From Mesobacillus subterraneus (GTDB lineage: Bacteria; Bacillota; Bacilli; Bacillales; Cytobacillaceae): 64,000 nucleotides of DNA. Positions 38,277 to 50,612 of the stretch are shown piece by piece; position 1 is the stretch's first letter, and each line of letters begins with the position of its first letter. The stretch spans positions 4,190,001 through 4,254,000 of the forward strand of contig NZ_CP129019.1 of NCBI RefSeq assembly GCF_020524355.2. The letters are read 5' to 3'. A program made the position numbers and the translations under genes. The notes beneath the pieces are model-generated. The model worked only from the letters and a program-made list of their open reading frames with translations, had not been told where the DNA came from and searched no databases.

Positions 38277-39173
38277 TTACAAAAGTTTCTCTCCAAATAA
38301 AGAACCCATCAACGCTACTGCTGCGACAGCTGTCTTATTCTTTTCATCAAGTATAGGATTTACTTCGACGAATTCAGCTGAAGTGATGATTTTTGCCTCA
38401 GCCAGCATCTCCATTGCCAGATGGCTCTCACGGTAACTGATCCCTCCGATTACCGGGGTACCGACGCCAGGAGCATCTGTTGGGTCCAGCCCATCCAAAT
38501 CAAGTGAAAGATGGACGCCATCTGTCTTATCTTTCAGGTAATTGACTGTTTCCTCAATGACCGTGGCCATTCCGAGACGATCGATCTCGTGCATTGTAAA
38601 CACTTTAATGCCCATTTCCTTGATTAGGTCCTTCTCCCCCTCATCCAATGAACGTGCCCCGATGATGACTATGTTTTCCGGTTTTACCTTTGGTGAAAAT
38701 CCACCTAATTGAGTTAACATTTCATGTCCCAACCCAAGGCTGGCAGCAAGCGGCATTCCGTGGATGTTCCCAGATGGTGAAGTATCTGCTGTATTCAGGT
38801 CACCATGTGCATCATACCAAATCACACCCAGATTTTTATAGTGCTTAGATACACCAGTCAAAGTGCCAATCGCAATACTGTGGTCTCCTCCTAATACAAG
38901 TGGGAATGATCCAGAATCAATAATCCTGTCTACCTCATCAGCAAGCAAAGCATTTTTCTCTGCTACAAGCTCCAGATTGCGAAGATTGCTGTTAGGATCA
39001 ATCTTTACCTCTGGTCTTCCAACGGCTATATCTCCCAAATCCTCTATCTCATCAAATAACACTCTCAATCGTTCATTTATTCCAGCATAACGGATCGCAC
39101 TTGGGCCCATGTCGACTCCCCTTCTCATCTGCCCCAAATCCATCGGCATGCCAATAATCGAAAGTTTCTTCAT
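38277..39173 (-). CDS. rocF: Arginase
   Basis: A 298-residue enzyme that hydrolyses arginine to ornithine and urea. The binuclear manganese site is complete: LVLGGDHSIAIGT, WYDAHGDLNT (D-x-H-x-D), and SLDLDGLDPTDAPGVGTP with the catalytic/substrate region SGNIHGMPLAASLG. The N-terminus SIIGMPMDLGQMRRGVDMGPSAIR and C-terminus EVNPILDEKNKTAVAAVALMGSLFG are standard. The ATG at 39173 follows AGGGGGAGAAATAT. A cre-like site is 38 bp upstream, suggesting carbon catabolite control; no AhrC box was identified by eye. Confidence 0.96.
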   Translation of the reverse strand: MKKLSIIGMPMDLGQMRRGVDMGPSAIRYAGINERLRVLFDEIEDLGDIAVGRPEVKIDPNSNLRNLELVAEKNALLADEVDRIIDSGSFPLVLGGDHSIAIGTLTGVSKHYKNLGVIWYDAHGDLNTADTSPSGNIHGMPLAASLGLGHEMLTQLGGFSPKVKPENIVIIGARSLDEGEKDLIKEMGIKVFTMHEIDRLGMATVIEETVNYLKDKTDGVHLSLDLDGLDPTDAPGVGTPVIGGISYRESHLAMEMLAEAKIITSAEFVEVNPILDEKNKTAVAAVALMGSLFGEKLL

Positions 39174-39211
39174 ATATTTCTCCCCCTTGCTTTCTCTTAT
39201 CTACACTCTAT

Positions 39212-39225
39212 TTTAAACGCTTTCA
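39212..39225 (-). promoter_or_regulatory. Predicted cre (CcpA) site upstream of rocF
   Basis: TGAAAGCGTTTAAA on the minus strand fits the cre consensus TGWAANCGNTNWCA at 13 of 14 positions. It lies 38 bp upstream of the start codon. Confidence 0.5.
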
Positions 39226-39407
39226 TTCAAATGACTCAACCGGACAGTTTCATGAATATATATACGGTTTGGAATTCAGCGAATTTACGGACTGATTTAA
39301 GGGATTCATACCACCAACTCGTTAGAGAGTGTGAACATTCTTGGTGAAGAAATACGGCAGCCCCCACCCTTCGATCTGCACTTTCTTGTCAGGTTGGGGC
39401 TCCTCAG

Positions 39408-40031
39408 CCTGAAACCTGTCACAATAACTGCTTTTTCTTGACAGCTTTGAGTTCCGATACCTGAAACCTGTCATAATAAGTGCTTTTTCTTGACAACTTT
39501 GGGCTCCTCAGCCTGAAACCTGTCATAATAACTGCCTTTTCTTGACAACTTTGAGCTCCGCAGCCTGAAACCTGTCATAATAACTGCCTTTTCTTGACAA
39601 CTTTGAGCTCCGCAGCCTGAAACCTGTCATAATAACTGCCTTTTCTTGACAACTTTGAGCTCCTCAGCCTGAAACCTGTCATAATAACTGCAATTTCTTG
39701 ACAGCTTAGGGCTCCGCAGCCTGAAACCTGTCACAATAACTGCTTTTTCTTGACAGCTTTGAGTTCCGATACCTGAAACCTGTCATAATAACTGCCTTTT
39801 CTTGACAACTTTGGGCTCCTCAGCCTGAAACCTGTCATAATAACTGCCTTTTCTTGACAACTTTGAGCTCCGCAGCCTGTAACCTGTCATAATAACTGCA
39901 ATTTCTTGACAGCTTAGGTCTCCGCATCCTGAGACCTGTCACAATAACTGCTTTTTCTTGACAGCTTTGAGCTCCATTAGCTGAAACCCGTCACAATTAC
40001 ACTGGCTTCTTGACAACTCTAGCCCTTTCTC
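39408..40031. repeat. Twelve-copy 52-bp tandem array (locus R5)
   Basis: Units starting CCTGAAACCTGTCA begin every 52 bp from 39408 to 39980 without an indel. Each has CCTGTCA, then ATAATAACTG, then CTTGACAAC or CTTGACAGC, ending GCTCCGCAG or GTTCCGATA. TGTCA (unit positions 10-14) and TGACA (32-36) are inverted arms 17 bp apart, and the linker is 25 bp. A degenerate half unit precedes it (39381-39407). It fills the space between rocF and the rRNA/tRNA operon terminator. Confidence 0.95.
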
Positions 40032-40116
40032 CTGCTACGCTGTCTGAACACTGTCCCATTACTGATATCCCTGATATAGAAGGGCAATAATCCACCAAAC
40101 TGTTTGGAGGGAAATA

Positions 40117-40156
40117 ATAAAAAAAGCCATAAACCCGGTTGGATTTATGGCTGAAA
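40117..40156 (-). terminator. Terminator of the rRNA-tRNA operon
   Basis: AGCCATAAA-TCCAACCGGG-TTTATGGCT followed by TTTTTTATT on the minus strand just past tRNA-Ala. Confidence 0.92.
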
Positions 40157-40175
40157 TGGTATTTATGTAGTGTGA

Positions 40176-40251
40176 TGGTGGAGCCTAGCGGGATCGAACC
40201 GCTGACCTCCTGCGTGCAAGGCAGGCGCTCTCCCAGCTGAGCTAAGGACCC
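40176..40251 (-). tRNA. tRNA-Ala (UGC), with an acceptor-stem mismatch
   Basis: Cloverleaf with anticodon TGC and encoded CCA. The acceptor starts GGGTCCT and pairs with AGGCTCC, leaving T4 opposite C69; the usual Bacillus sequence is GGGGCCT. Position 4 is base 40248. Confidence 0.92.
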
Positions 40252-40254
40252 AAT

Positions 40255-40329
40255 TGGAGCGGAAGACGGGATTCGAACCCGCGACCCCAACCTTGGCAAG
40301 GTTGTATTCTACCACTGAACTACTTCCGC
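40255..40329 (-). tRNA. tRNA-Gly (GCC)
   Basis: Starts GCGGAAGTAGTTCAGTGG, anticodon loop TTGCCAA, ends CTTCCGCTCCA with encoded CCA. Confidence 0.96.
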
Positions 40330-40401
40330 ATGATTTTATTATAATAGATAAAACCCCTAAAAATAAAGGATTAAGTTCATTCTTAGGGGTCTTAACATGA
40401 G

Positions 40402-40474
40402 TGAGCCATGAAGGACTCGAACCTTCGACCCTCTGATTAAAAGTCAGATGCTCTACCGACTGAGCTAATGGCTC
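40402..40474 (-). tRNA. tRNA-Lys (UUU)
   Basis: Starts GAGCCATTAGCTCAGTCGG, anticodon TTT in CTTTTAA, ends ATGGCTCA. CCA is not encoded. Confidence 0.96.
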
Positions 40475-40597
40475 AAATTTAAAGTGGGACAAAGATTGCC
40501 TCCACCCATTTATATTCCCTGTCGCATCTGATGCTCAAAAGACCTTCGGTCTTTCTCGCAGATTGCCAGGGAGGAAACTCAATGCAGCGAGCAATCT

Positions 40598-40622
40598 GCT
40601 CTACCGACTGAGCTAATGGCTC
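40598..40622 (-). pseudogene. Truncated duplicate of the tRNA-Lys 5' half
   Basis: Twenty-five bases identical to the first 25 of tRNA-Lys (GAGCCATTAGCTCAGTCGG through AGAGC) are not followed by an anticodon arm. Instead CAGATTGC pairs with GCAATCTG downstream, then a GACCGAAGGTC hairpin. It lies between tRNA-Gln and the intact tRNA-Lys. Confidence 0.85.
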
Positions 40623-40627
40623 GTTAA

Positions 40628-40702
40628 TGGCTGGGCTAGCTGGATTCGAACCAACGCATGTCGCAGTCAAAGTGCGATGCCTTACCGCTTGGCTATAGCC
40701 CA
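40628..40702 (-). tRNA. tRNA-Gln (UUG)
   Basis: Starts TGGGCTATAGCCAAGCGG, anticodon loop CTTTGAC, ends TAGCCCAGCCA with encoded CCA. Confidence 0.96.
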
Positions 40703-40757
40703 ATGAAAAAAATAAAAAGGACATTAATAGCTTGTCCAATTTTAATATGTATTAAAA

Positions 40758-40842
40758 TGGTGGAGGGGGACGGATTCGAACCGCCGAACCCGGAGGGAGC
40801 GGATTTACAGTCCGCCGCGTTTAGCCACTTCGCTACCCCTCC
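40758..40842 (-). tRNA. tRNA-Tyr (GUA)
   Basis: A class II tRNA of 85 bases with a long variable arm; anticodon GTA in CTGTAAA; ends CCCCTCCACCA. Confidence 0.96.
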
Positions 40843-40936
40843 ACATATAAGTGCTTCTGTACCTAGTTAGATGCTCAAATTCCCTTCGGGATTTTTCGCA
40901 TGCTTCCGCTGAAGTTATTCAAGGAAGAAAGAAGCA

Positions 40937-41012
<76 letters not shown>

Positions 41013-41051
41013 ATGTTAATGAAGATTAATTTCATCAGGTAAAAAAAATCA

Positions 41052-41127
41052 TGGTGGAGGATGACGGGATCGAACCGCCGACCCTCTGCTTGTAAGGCAG
41101 ATGCTCTCCCAGCTGAGCTAATCCTCC
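41052..41127 (-). tRNA. tRNA-Val (UAC)
   Basis: Starts GGAGGATTAGCTCAGCTGG, anticodon TAC in CTTACAA, ends ATCCTCCACCA. Confidence 0.96.
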
Positions 41128-41172
41128 ATTATTAAATTCCCTGATGTTTTTATCACTGGTGTGAAAAAATCT

Positions 41173-41247
41173 TGGTGACCCCTACGGGATTCGAACCCGT
41201 GTTACCGCCGTGAAAGGGCGGTGTCTTAACCGCTTGACCAAGGGGCC
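41173..41247 (-). tRNA. tRNA-Glu (UUC)
   Basis: Starts GGCCCCTTGGTCAAGCGG, anticodon TTC in CTTTCAC, ends GGGGTCACCA. Confidence 0.96.
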
Positions 41248-41264
41248 ATTAATAATATTTTCAG

Positions 41265-41337
41265 AGCTTCCAAGCGGGCTCGAACCGCTGACCTCTTCCT
41301 TACCATGGAAGTGCTCTACCTGCTGAGCTATGGAAGC
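41265..41337 (-). tRNA. tRNA-Thr (GGU)
   Basis: Starts GCTTCCATAGCTCAGCAGG, anticodon GGT in ATGGTAA, ends TTGGAAGCT. CCA is not encoded. With the UGU isoacceptor it gives two threonine tRNAs in one cluster. Confidence 0.94.
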
Positions 41338-41379
41338 ATTTTGCTGCCAGCTCAAATGACTTTTGTCATTTAGAGATAA

Positions 41380-41454
41380 TGGCTCCGCAGGTAGGATTCG
41401 AACCTACGACCGCTCGGTTAACAGCCGAGTGCTCTACCACTGAGCTACTGCGGA
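41380..41454 (-). tRNA. tRNA-Asn (GUU)
   Basis: Starts TCCGCAGTAGCTCAGTGG, anticodon GTT in CTGTTAA, ends CTGCGGAGCCA. First tRNA after the 5S gene. Confidence 0.96.
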
Positions 41455-41534
41455 ATAATGGTAATTTTACATAACTCTTGCAGAAGATTCGGCTGCCTCA
41501 TCTTAGAAGTGATCCAAGATGAAAAAGCATCATC

Positions 41535-41651
<117 letters not shown>

Positions 41652-41728
41652 TATTTGGTTTGAGGTTTTATTCCCTCAAAACTAGATAATGTGTAAGAAG
41701 AATTCAAGAAAAACGAGTCATCTAATTT

Positions 41729-46432
<4,704 letters not shown>

Positions 46433-46577
46433 AGAGTATGAGTTTAGCTCATAATTTAAAACGTTGGCTAGTGATCAACTATATAATAGAAGTCACTATA
46501 AATATTGTTTGTTGACGCTTGTTTGTTTAGTTTTCAAAGAACAATCTATTGTCCGGCCGCTCAGAAGCGACTTTCAT

Positions 46578-46606
46578 AATATAACATGTGAGTAACTTGA
46601 TGTCAA
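46578..46606 (-). promoter_or_regulatory. rRNA promoter P2
   Basis: TTGACA-N17-TATATT on the minus strand, about 150 bp upstream of 16S. Confidence 0.9.
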
Positions 46607-46672
46607 CCACATTTTTTATTATTTTCTGCTGATTTCCCCGTGTTATCGAGTGGCTCAGCAGCGACGTTTATT

Positions 46673-46701
46673 AATATAACAGGATAATTTATTTCCGTCA
46701 A
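46673..46701 (-). promoter_or_regulatory. rRNA promoter P1
   Basis: TTGACG-N17-TATATT on the minus strand, 95 bp upstream of P2, giving the tandem arrangement usual for Bacillus rrn operons. Confidence 0.88.
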
Positions 46702-46733
46702 TAAAAATCACGAAAAATTTTTCTAATTGAGTG

Positions 46734-46961
46734 TTAACCTTTATATATACTCTTCTTCGCTGGCATATACTTAAGACATTCTTTTGGAGATGCTACTCTT
46801 TTAAAGAGCGAAAACAGTATTTGATATCTCTCTTTCATCGACCTTTTTACTACATGATCAATACGATCATCCTTCAAATCGAAGAGGATTTCATCCATTT
46901 CCCTTTTAATTAAGTATTCTAGCTCTTTCAGTTCCTTTTCATTGATCAGAACACCAAGCAT
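46734..46961 (-). CDS. Small conserved hypothetical protein, 75 residues
   Basis: A mostly helical, charged protein: LGVLINEKELKELEYLIKREMDEILFDLKDDRIDHVVKRSMKERYQILFSLFKRVA. The ATG at 46961 follows CAGGAGTGTATGT; a longer start has no support. I recall similar short proteins in other Bacillus genomes upstream of rRNA operons, but no function. It stands just upstream of the rRNA promoter P1 on the same strand, so it may share transcription into the rRNA leader. Confidence 0.75.
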   Translation of the reverse strand: MLGVLINEKELKELEYLIKREMDEILFDLKDDRIDHVVKRSMKERYQILFSLFKRVASPKECLKYMPAKKSIYKG

Positions 46962-47106
46962 ACATACACTCCTGTTCATTTTCACATAGTGATTGTAGTG
47001 TTGTCTTTTTTTTGGATTTTTATAATCTGATTTTTTATTATCATATCTTTTTGACTTGCGGAATAAAAATGAGACAAGGAGTGCATTGGACGAGGTGGTG
47101 AGAAAA

Positions 47107-47859
47107 ATGAATTTCTTTTATGTTATGAATGCTAAGTCGATTAAAACAGCTTTTGTCATCGTGATAGCAGCCTTTTTTACAGCTTGGTTCTTTTACATGG
47201 AAAACATGGTACAACTCCCTGCTTTTTCAGCAAAAGACGGTCCTAAAGCCATTTATAAAAGCGAAAAGGATTTAGCTTTGACCTTTAATATTGGCTGGGG
47301 CGATGAAAAAGCGGAACCGATTCTTGACGTTTTAAAGAAAGAGAAAGCAGGAGCTGTCACCTTTTTCTTGTCAGGATCCTGGGCGGAAAGACATCCTGAC
47401 CTGGTGAACCGGATGGTGAAAGATGGGTATGAAATTGGCATGCTTGGATATGAGTATAAGGATTATACCGATTTAGAGGAAGATAAAATCAGGCGTGATA
47501 TCCTGAAAGCTCAGGAGGCTTTTAAAAAGCTTAATGTGAAGAATATCGAGCTGCTGCGAGCCCCTACAGGTCATTTTGACCAACGCACCTTAAAAATTGC
47601 CGAGCGGCTCGGGATTACAGTGGTCCACTGGAGTTTGGATACAAAGGATTGGACCAATCCTGGCACTGAGGTCATTGCCAAGAATGCTTCAAAGGCAAAG
47701 AAGGGTGATATCCTATTGATGCATGCTTCTGATTCAGCGAAACAAACAGCGGAAGCACTGCCTCTGGTGTTAAAGGATATCAGGTCAAAGAATCTGAAGA
47801 TGGTCACAGTTTCAGAAATGATCGCCAATGGTGACTCTAAATCAACTGAAATAAAATAA
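47107..47859 (+). CDS. pdaB: Sporulation polysaccharide deacetylase-like protein PdaB
   Basis: A protein of 250 residues with an N-terminal membrane anchor (TAFVIVIAAFFTAWFFYM) and a NodB-type deacetylase domain (ATFFLSGSWAERHPDLV-like AVTFFLSGSW, RAPTGHFDQRTL, VVHWSLDTKDW, DILLMHAS). The first motif reads TFNIGWGDEKAEP where canonical enzymes have TFDDGP, so a metal-binding Asp is not conserved; other PdaB proteins also deviate here. It is needed late in sporulation to maintain spore peptidoglycan. The ATG at 47107 follows GAGGTGGTGAG. It faces kbaA, as in B. subtilis (ybaN-kbaA). Confidence 0.9.
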   Translation: MNFFYVMNAKSIKTAFVIVIAAFFTAWFFYMENMVQLPAFSAKDGPKAIYKSEKDLALTFNIGWGDEKAEPILDVLKKEKAGAVTFFLSGSWAERHPDLVNRMVKDGYEIGMLGYEYKDYTDLEEDKIRRDILKAQEAFKKLNVKNIELLRAPTGHFDQRTLKIAERLGITVVHWSLDTKDWTNPGTEVIAKNASKAKKGDILLMHASDSAKQTAEALPLVLKDIRSKNLKMVTVSEMIANGDSKSTEIK

Positions 47860-47889
47860 CCGTCCAACTATGCGTTGGACGGTTTTTTT
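47858..47889. terminator. Bidirectional terminator between pdaB and kbaA
   Basis: AACCGTCCAAC-TATGC-GTTGGACGGTT with eight T on the plus side and TTTATT on the minus side. Confidence 0.92.
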
Positions 47890-48539
47890 TGTGCTTTTTC
47901 ATTCGCTTTTGGTTTAGCCTTTTTTTCGAGAGCTTTGCGCTCTTCCAATGATTTCTGGTTAAGCTTATGCAATACCAGCAGCTGGTAGGCATTACATGCC
48001 AACAATGGAAATAGCATGAGATAAAGCCAGCTGTGCTCGTTCACTCGAAGTACCGGCACCCATTCGATCACTGTTACGACCACCATGAAGAACAATGCTG
48101 GAATAAATGCTTCGTTATTTGTTTGTTTAACTTTCATGAACGCCACAGTCAACCCAGCGACCAGGACGATTGCCGCGAGGACTATATAAGACATGATGCT
48201 CTCGCCGCTTTCCGCAAATACGTCATAACGCAGATAGACGAGGTCAAACAATACAAAGACTATCAACAGGACCTGTACGGCATTCCATAAAGATTTGAAA
48301 ATTCCAAGACCAAAACGATGGACGGTTAAATAAGCAAAGAAACCCATTTGGCTAAGAATACTAAATATAAGACCCACACCCATTAGCCATACTAAAATTG
48401 AAAGGAACTCTAGAATGTTGAAATCACTTAACAGCTGCTGGAATTCATTCCAGCGGACAATAAAACCAACCACAGCAGTTGTCACTGCTCCTACAACCAG
48501 CGTGGTGAGAAATAAGTGTACCCAATTACGGCTTGTCAC
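47868..48539 (-). CDS. kbaA: KinB-signalling activator KbaA
   Basis: A membrane protein of 223 residues with six or so helices (WVHLFLTTLVVGAVTTAVVGFIV; FLSILVWLMGVGLIFSILSQMGFFAYL; FLLIVFVLFDLVYLRYDVF and others) and a charged tail (EERKALEKKAKPKANEKAQKK). KbaA supports the KinB branch of the sporulation phosphorelay. The likely start is the GTG at 48539 after GGGGGAAAAAATC; a TTG 15 bases upstream overlaps that site. Position next to pdaB and gerD matches the B. subtilis order. Confidence 0.9.
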   Translation of the reverse strand: MTSRNWVHLFLTTLVVGAVTTAVVGFIVRWNEFQQLLSDFNILEFLSILVWLMGVGLIFSILSQMGFFAYLTVHRFGLGIFKSLWNAVQVLLIVFVLFDLVYLRYDVFAESGESIMSYIVLAAIVLVAGLTVAFMKVKQTNNEAFIPALFFMVVVTVIEWVPVLRVNEHSWLYLMLFPLLACNAYQLLVLHKLNQKSLEERKALEKKAKPKANEKAQKKPSNA

Positions 48540-48686
48540 GATTTTTTCCCCCAAAAGAAAATTAAACTTACCTTATGATTGTACCAATGCGGGTTTGAAA
48601 AATCTAGGTGTCGTTATTCGTGTATAACAATTTGTTATTTTACTCATCCTAAAATTAGGGCTGTTTATGTGAAAGGGGAATGGAAG

Positions 48687-49319
48687 ATGAAAAAGATTAT
48701 AAAATTTATACTCCCTGCAACCTTTTTACTTTTAGCTGCCGGCTGTGCTTCTCCAGCCCAGTCAGCAGGGGAAGTCGATTATGAAGAAACAAAGAAAATG
48801 GTTGTCGACATCCTGAAGACTGACGATGGAAAAAAAGCGATTCAGGAAGTCATGGGTGACGATGGCATGAAGGAAAAGTTAATAATGGACCAGCCGGTCG
48901 TAATTGATACAGTCGAAAAGACAATGACCTCCGAAAAAGGCATGGAGTTTTGGAAAAAATCCTTCGAGGATCCAAAGTTCGCTGAGAGCGTCGCAAAAAG
49001 CATGAAGAAGGAAAATGAAAAACTGTTGAAGGACCTCATGAAAGATCCTGAGTACAAGGGCATGATGATTGAAGTCATGAAGGATCCTGAACTTGAAAAG
49101 GAATTAACTAACGTCCTTAAAAGCAAAGAATACCGTGAACATTTACAAAAGGTCATGACAGAAACCTTTGAGAGCCCATTATTCAAAGCGAAGCTGCAGG
49201 CATTGATCGTAAAAGCCGCTGAGGACATGCCAACCCAAAAGTCTGAAGGCGGTTCTGAGGAAGGCGGCGGTGGTTCCGGCGGCGGCAATGAAGAAGGCGG
49301 TGGCTCTGGAGGTCAATAA
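48687..49319 (+). CDS. gerD: Spore germination lipoprotein GerD
   Basis: A lipoprotein of 210 residues: signal KKIIKFILPATFLLLAAGC with lipobox LAAGC, then the helical GerD core (YEETKKMVVDILKTDDGKKAIQEVM, FWKKSFEDPKFAESVAKSMK, EYREHLQKVMTETFESPLF) and a Gly/Ser/Glu-rich tail (about 25 residues). GerD clusters nutrient germinant receptors in the inner spore membrane. The ATG at 48687 follows GAAAGGGGAATGG; the longer frame upstream is not coding. Confidence 0.93.
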   Translation: MKKIIKFILPATFLLLAAGCASPAQSAGEVDYEETKKMVVDILKTDDGKKAIQEVMGDDGMKEKLIMDQPVVIDTVEKTMTSEKGMEFWKKSFEDPKFAESVAKSMKKENEKLLKDLMKDPEYKGMMIEVMKDPELEKELTNVLKSKEYREHLQKVMTETFESPLFKAKLQALIVKAAEDMPTQKSEGGSEEGGGGSGGGNEEGGGSGGQ

Positions 49320-49379
49320 TGATAATGATTGCATTAGTCTTTGATCAGCCCCGGCAACTGTTTAGCTGAATAGAAAGTA

Positions 49380-49414
49380 AATGAGCCTCTCCTGCAATCG
49401 GAGAGGCTCTATTT
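49380..49414. terminator. Terminator between gerD and mrp
   Basis: GAGCCTCTCC-TGCAATC-GGAGAGGCTC forms a 10-bp stem; TATTTATT follows on the plus strand and ATTTACTTTC on the minus strand. Confidence 0.8.
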
Positions 49415-49415
49415 A

Positions 49416-50471
49416 TTACTTTCCAAGCATTTGGACAACTTGCTGGGCAATATTTGTGTATAGTGCGCCAATCTTATCGTCTTCCTGATAAATGGATGGT
49501 GCAAAGTCTTCTTCATTCCATGTTGGCTGTCCTAATGGCAGTTTGCCTAACAGCTGAGTATTAAGCTCGTCAGCCAGCTTTTCACCGCCGCCTTGTCCAA
49601 AGACATATTCTTTTTCCTCAGTCAGCTTACTTTCAAAGTAAGACATGTTTTCAATGACACCGAGGATTTCATGATCTGTACGAAGAGCCATCGCACCTGC
49701 ACGCGCAGCAACGAATGCCGCTGTCGGATGCGGAGTGGTGACGATGATTTCTTTACATGATGGCAGCATGGTGTGTACATCCAGAGCCACATCCCCTGTT
49801 CCAGGAGGCAAGTCTAACAGAAGATAATCAAGTTCTCCCCACTCGACCTCATTGAAGAAGCTGTTCAGCATTTTGCCAAGCATTGGTCCGCGCCAGATGA
49901 TCGGTGCATTATCCTCCACAAAGAATCCCATAGAGATGACCTTTACTCCGTGTCTTTCAACCGGAATGATGCTTTCTCCTCTTACGACAGGACGCTTTGT
50001 GATGCCCATCATATCAGGAACACTGAAACCGTAGATGTCAGCATCAACAAGTCCTACTTTTTTCCCTAAACGAGCTAGTGAGACAGCAAGGTTAACAGAA
50101 ACAGTAGATTTACCTACTCCTCCTTTTCCGCTTGCAATCGCGATGAATGTTGTTTGGCTATTTGGAGACAGCAAGCCTTCCTCTTCTTCAGGAGCCGCTG
50201 TCTGGAATTTTGATAGAACTTCGGCAGGCAATTCAAAGAAACGCAATCCTACAGATGCCGCTCCAGCGCTTTTTAAAATATTGACAATTTCCGTTTGCAG
50301 CTGCAGTTGTTCTGCAGTACCAGTTTTTGCGATACCAATTTTAACGCTTACATGGTTCTTCTCTTCTTTAATCTTGATCTCTTCAATTGCATTTATCTCT
50401 TCGAGTGTTTTATGTAAAAATGGTTCCTTAAGGTCTTTTAAACTTTCGCGTACCTTAGCTTCAGTTAACAT
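49416..50471 (-). CDS. salA: Mrp/SalA P-loop ATPase
   Basis: A 351-residue Mrp/NBP35-family ATPase. An N-terminal MIP18/DUF59-like domain (about 1-90) precedes the P-loop part: deviant Walker A ASGKGGVGKSTVSVNLA, switch region VDADIYGFSVPDMMG, LLLDLPPGTGDVALDV, and a C-terminal EDDKIGALYTNIA. Such proteins are tied to Fe-S cluster handling; in B. subtilis SalA represses scoC and thereby affects degradative enzymes. The usual CxxC of Mrp is not evident. The ATG at 50471 follows GAAGGTG. It lies between gerD and cwlD as in B. subtilis. Confidence 0.92.
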   Translation of the reverse strand: MLTEAKVRESLKDLKEPFLHKTLEEINAIEEIKIKEEKNHVSVKIGIAKTGTAEQLQLQTEIVNILKSAGAASVGLRFFELPAEVLSKFQTAAPEEEEGLLSPNSQTTFIAIASGKGGVGKSTVSVNLAVSLARLGKKVGLVDADIYGFSVPDMMGITKRPVVRGESIIPVERHGVKVISMGFFVEDNAPIIWRGPMLGKMLNSFFNEVEWGELDYLLLDLPPGTGDVALDVHTMLPSCKEIIVTTPHPTAAFVAARAGAMALRTDHEILGVIENMSYFESKLTEEKEYVFGQGGGEKLADELNTQLLGKLPLGQPTWNEEDFAPSIYQEDDKIGALYTNIAQQVVQMLGK

Positions 50472-50576
50472 AATGACACCTTCCTCTGTAAAAATTTATC
50501 TCCATGGACAGTATAACATATTGATAAAACTCCTAAGTGTTAAACCTATCACACATTTCTCGAAGATATTTTTTCC

Positions 50577-50612
50577 ATAAAGAAAAGAAGGATCCAGGAC
50601 CCTTCTTTATTT
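50577..50612 (-). terminator. Terminator of cwlD
   Basis: AAGAAGGGTCC-TGGATCC-TTCTT with TTCTTT on the minus strand, overlapping the last codons of cwlD. Confidence 0.75.

Noticed and set aside
10236..40031. CRISPR array
   Set aside because: Units in R3 and R5 are contiguous and vary by substitution across the whole length; there are no unique spacers, no leader and no cas genes.
40163..40739. Open frames across the tRNA genes (for example 40163-40492 minus)
   Set aside because: They are translations of tRNA genes and spacers.
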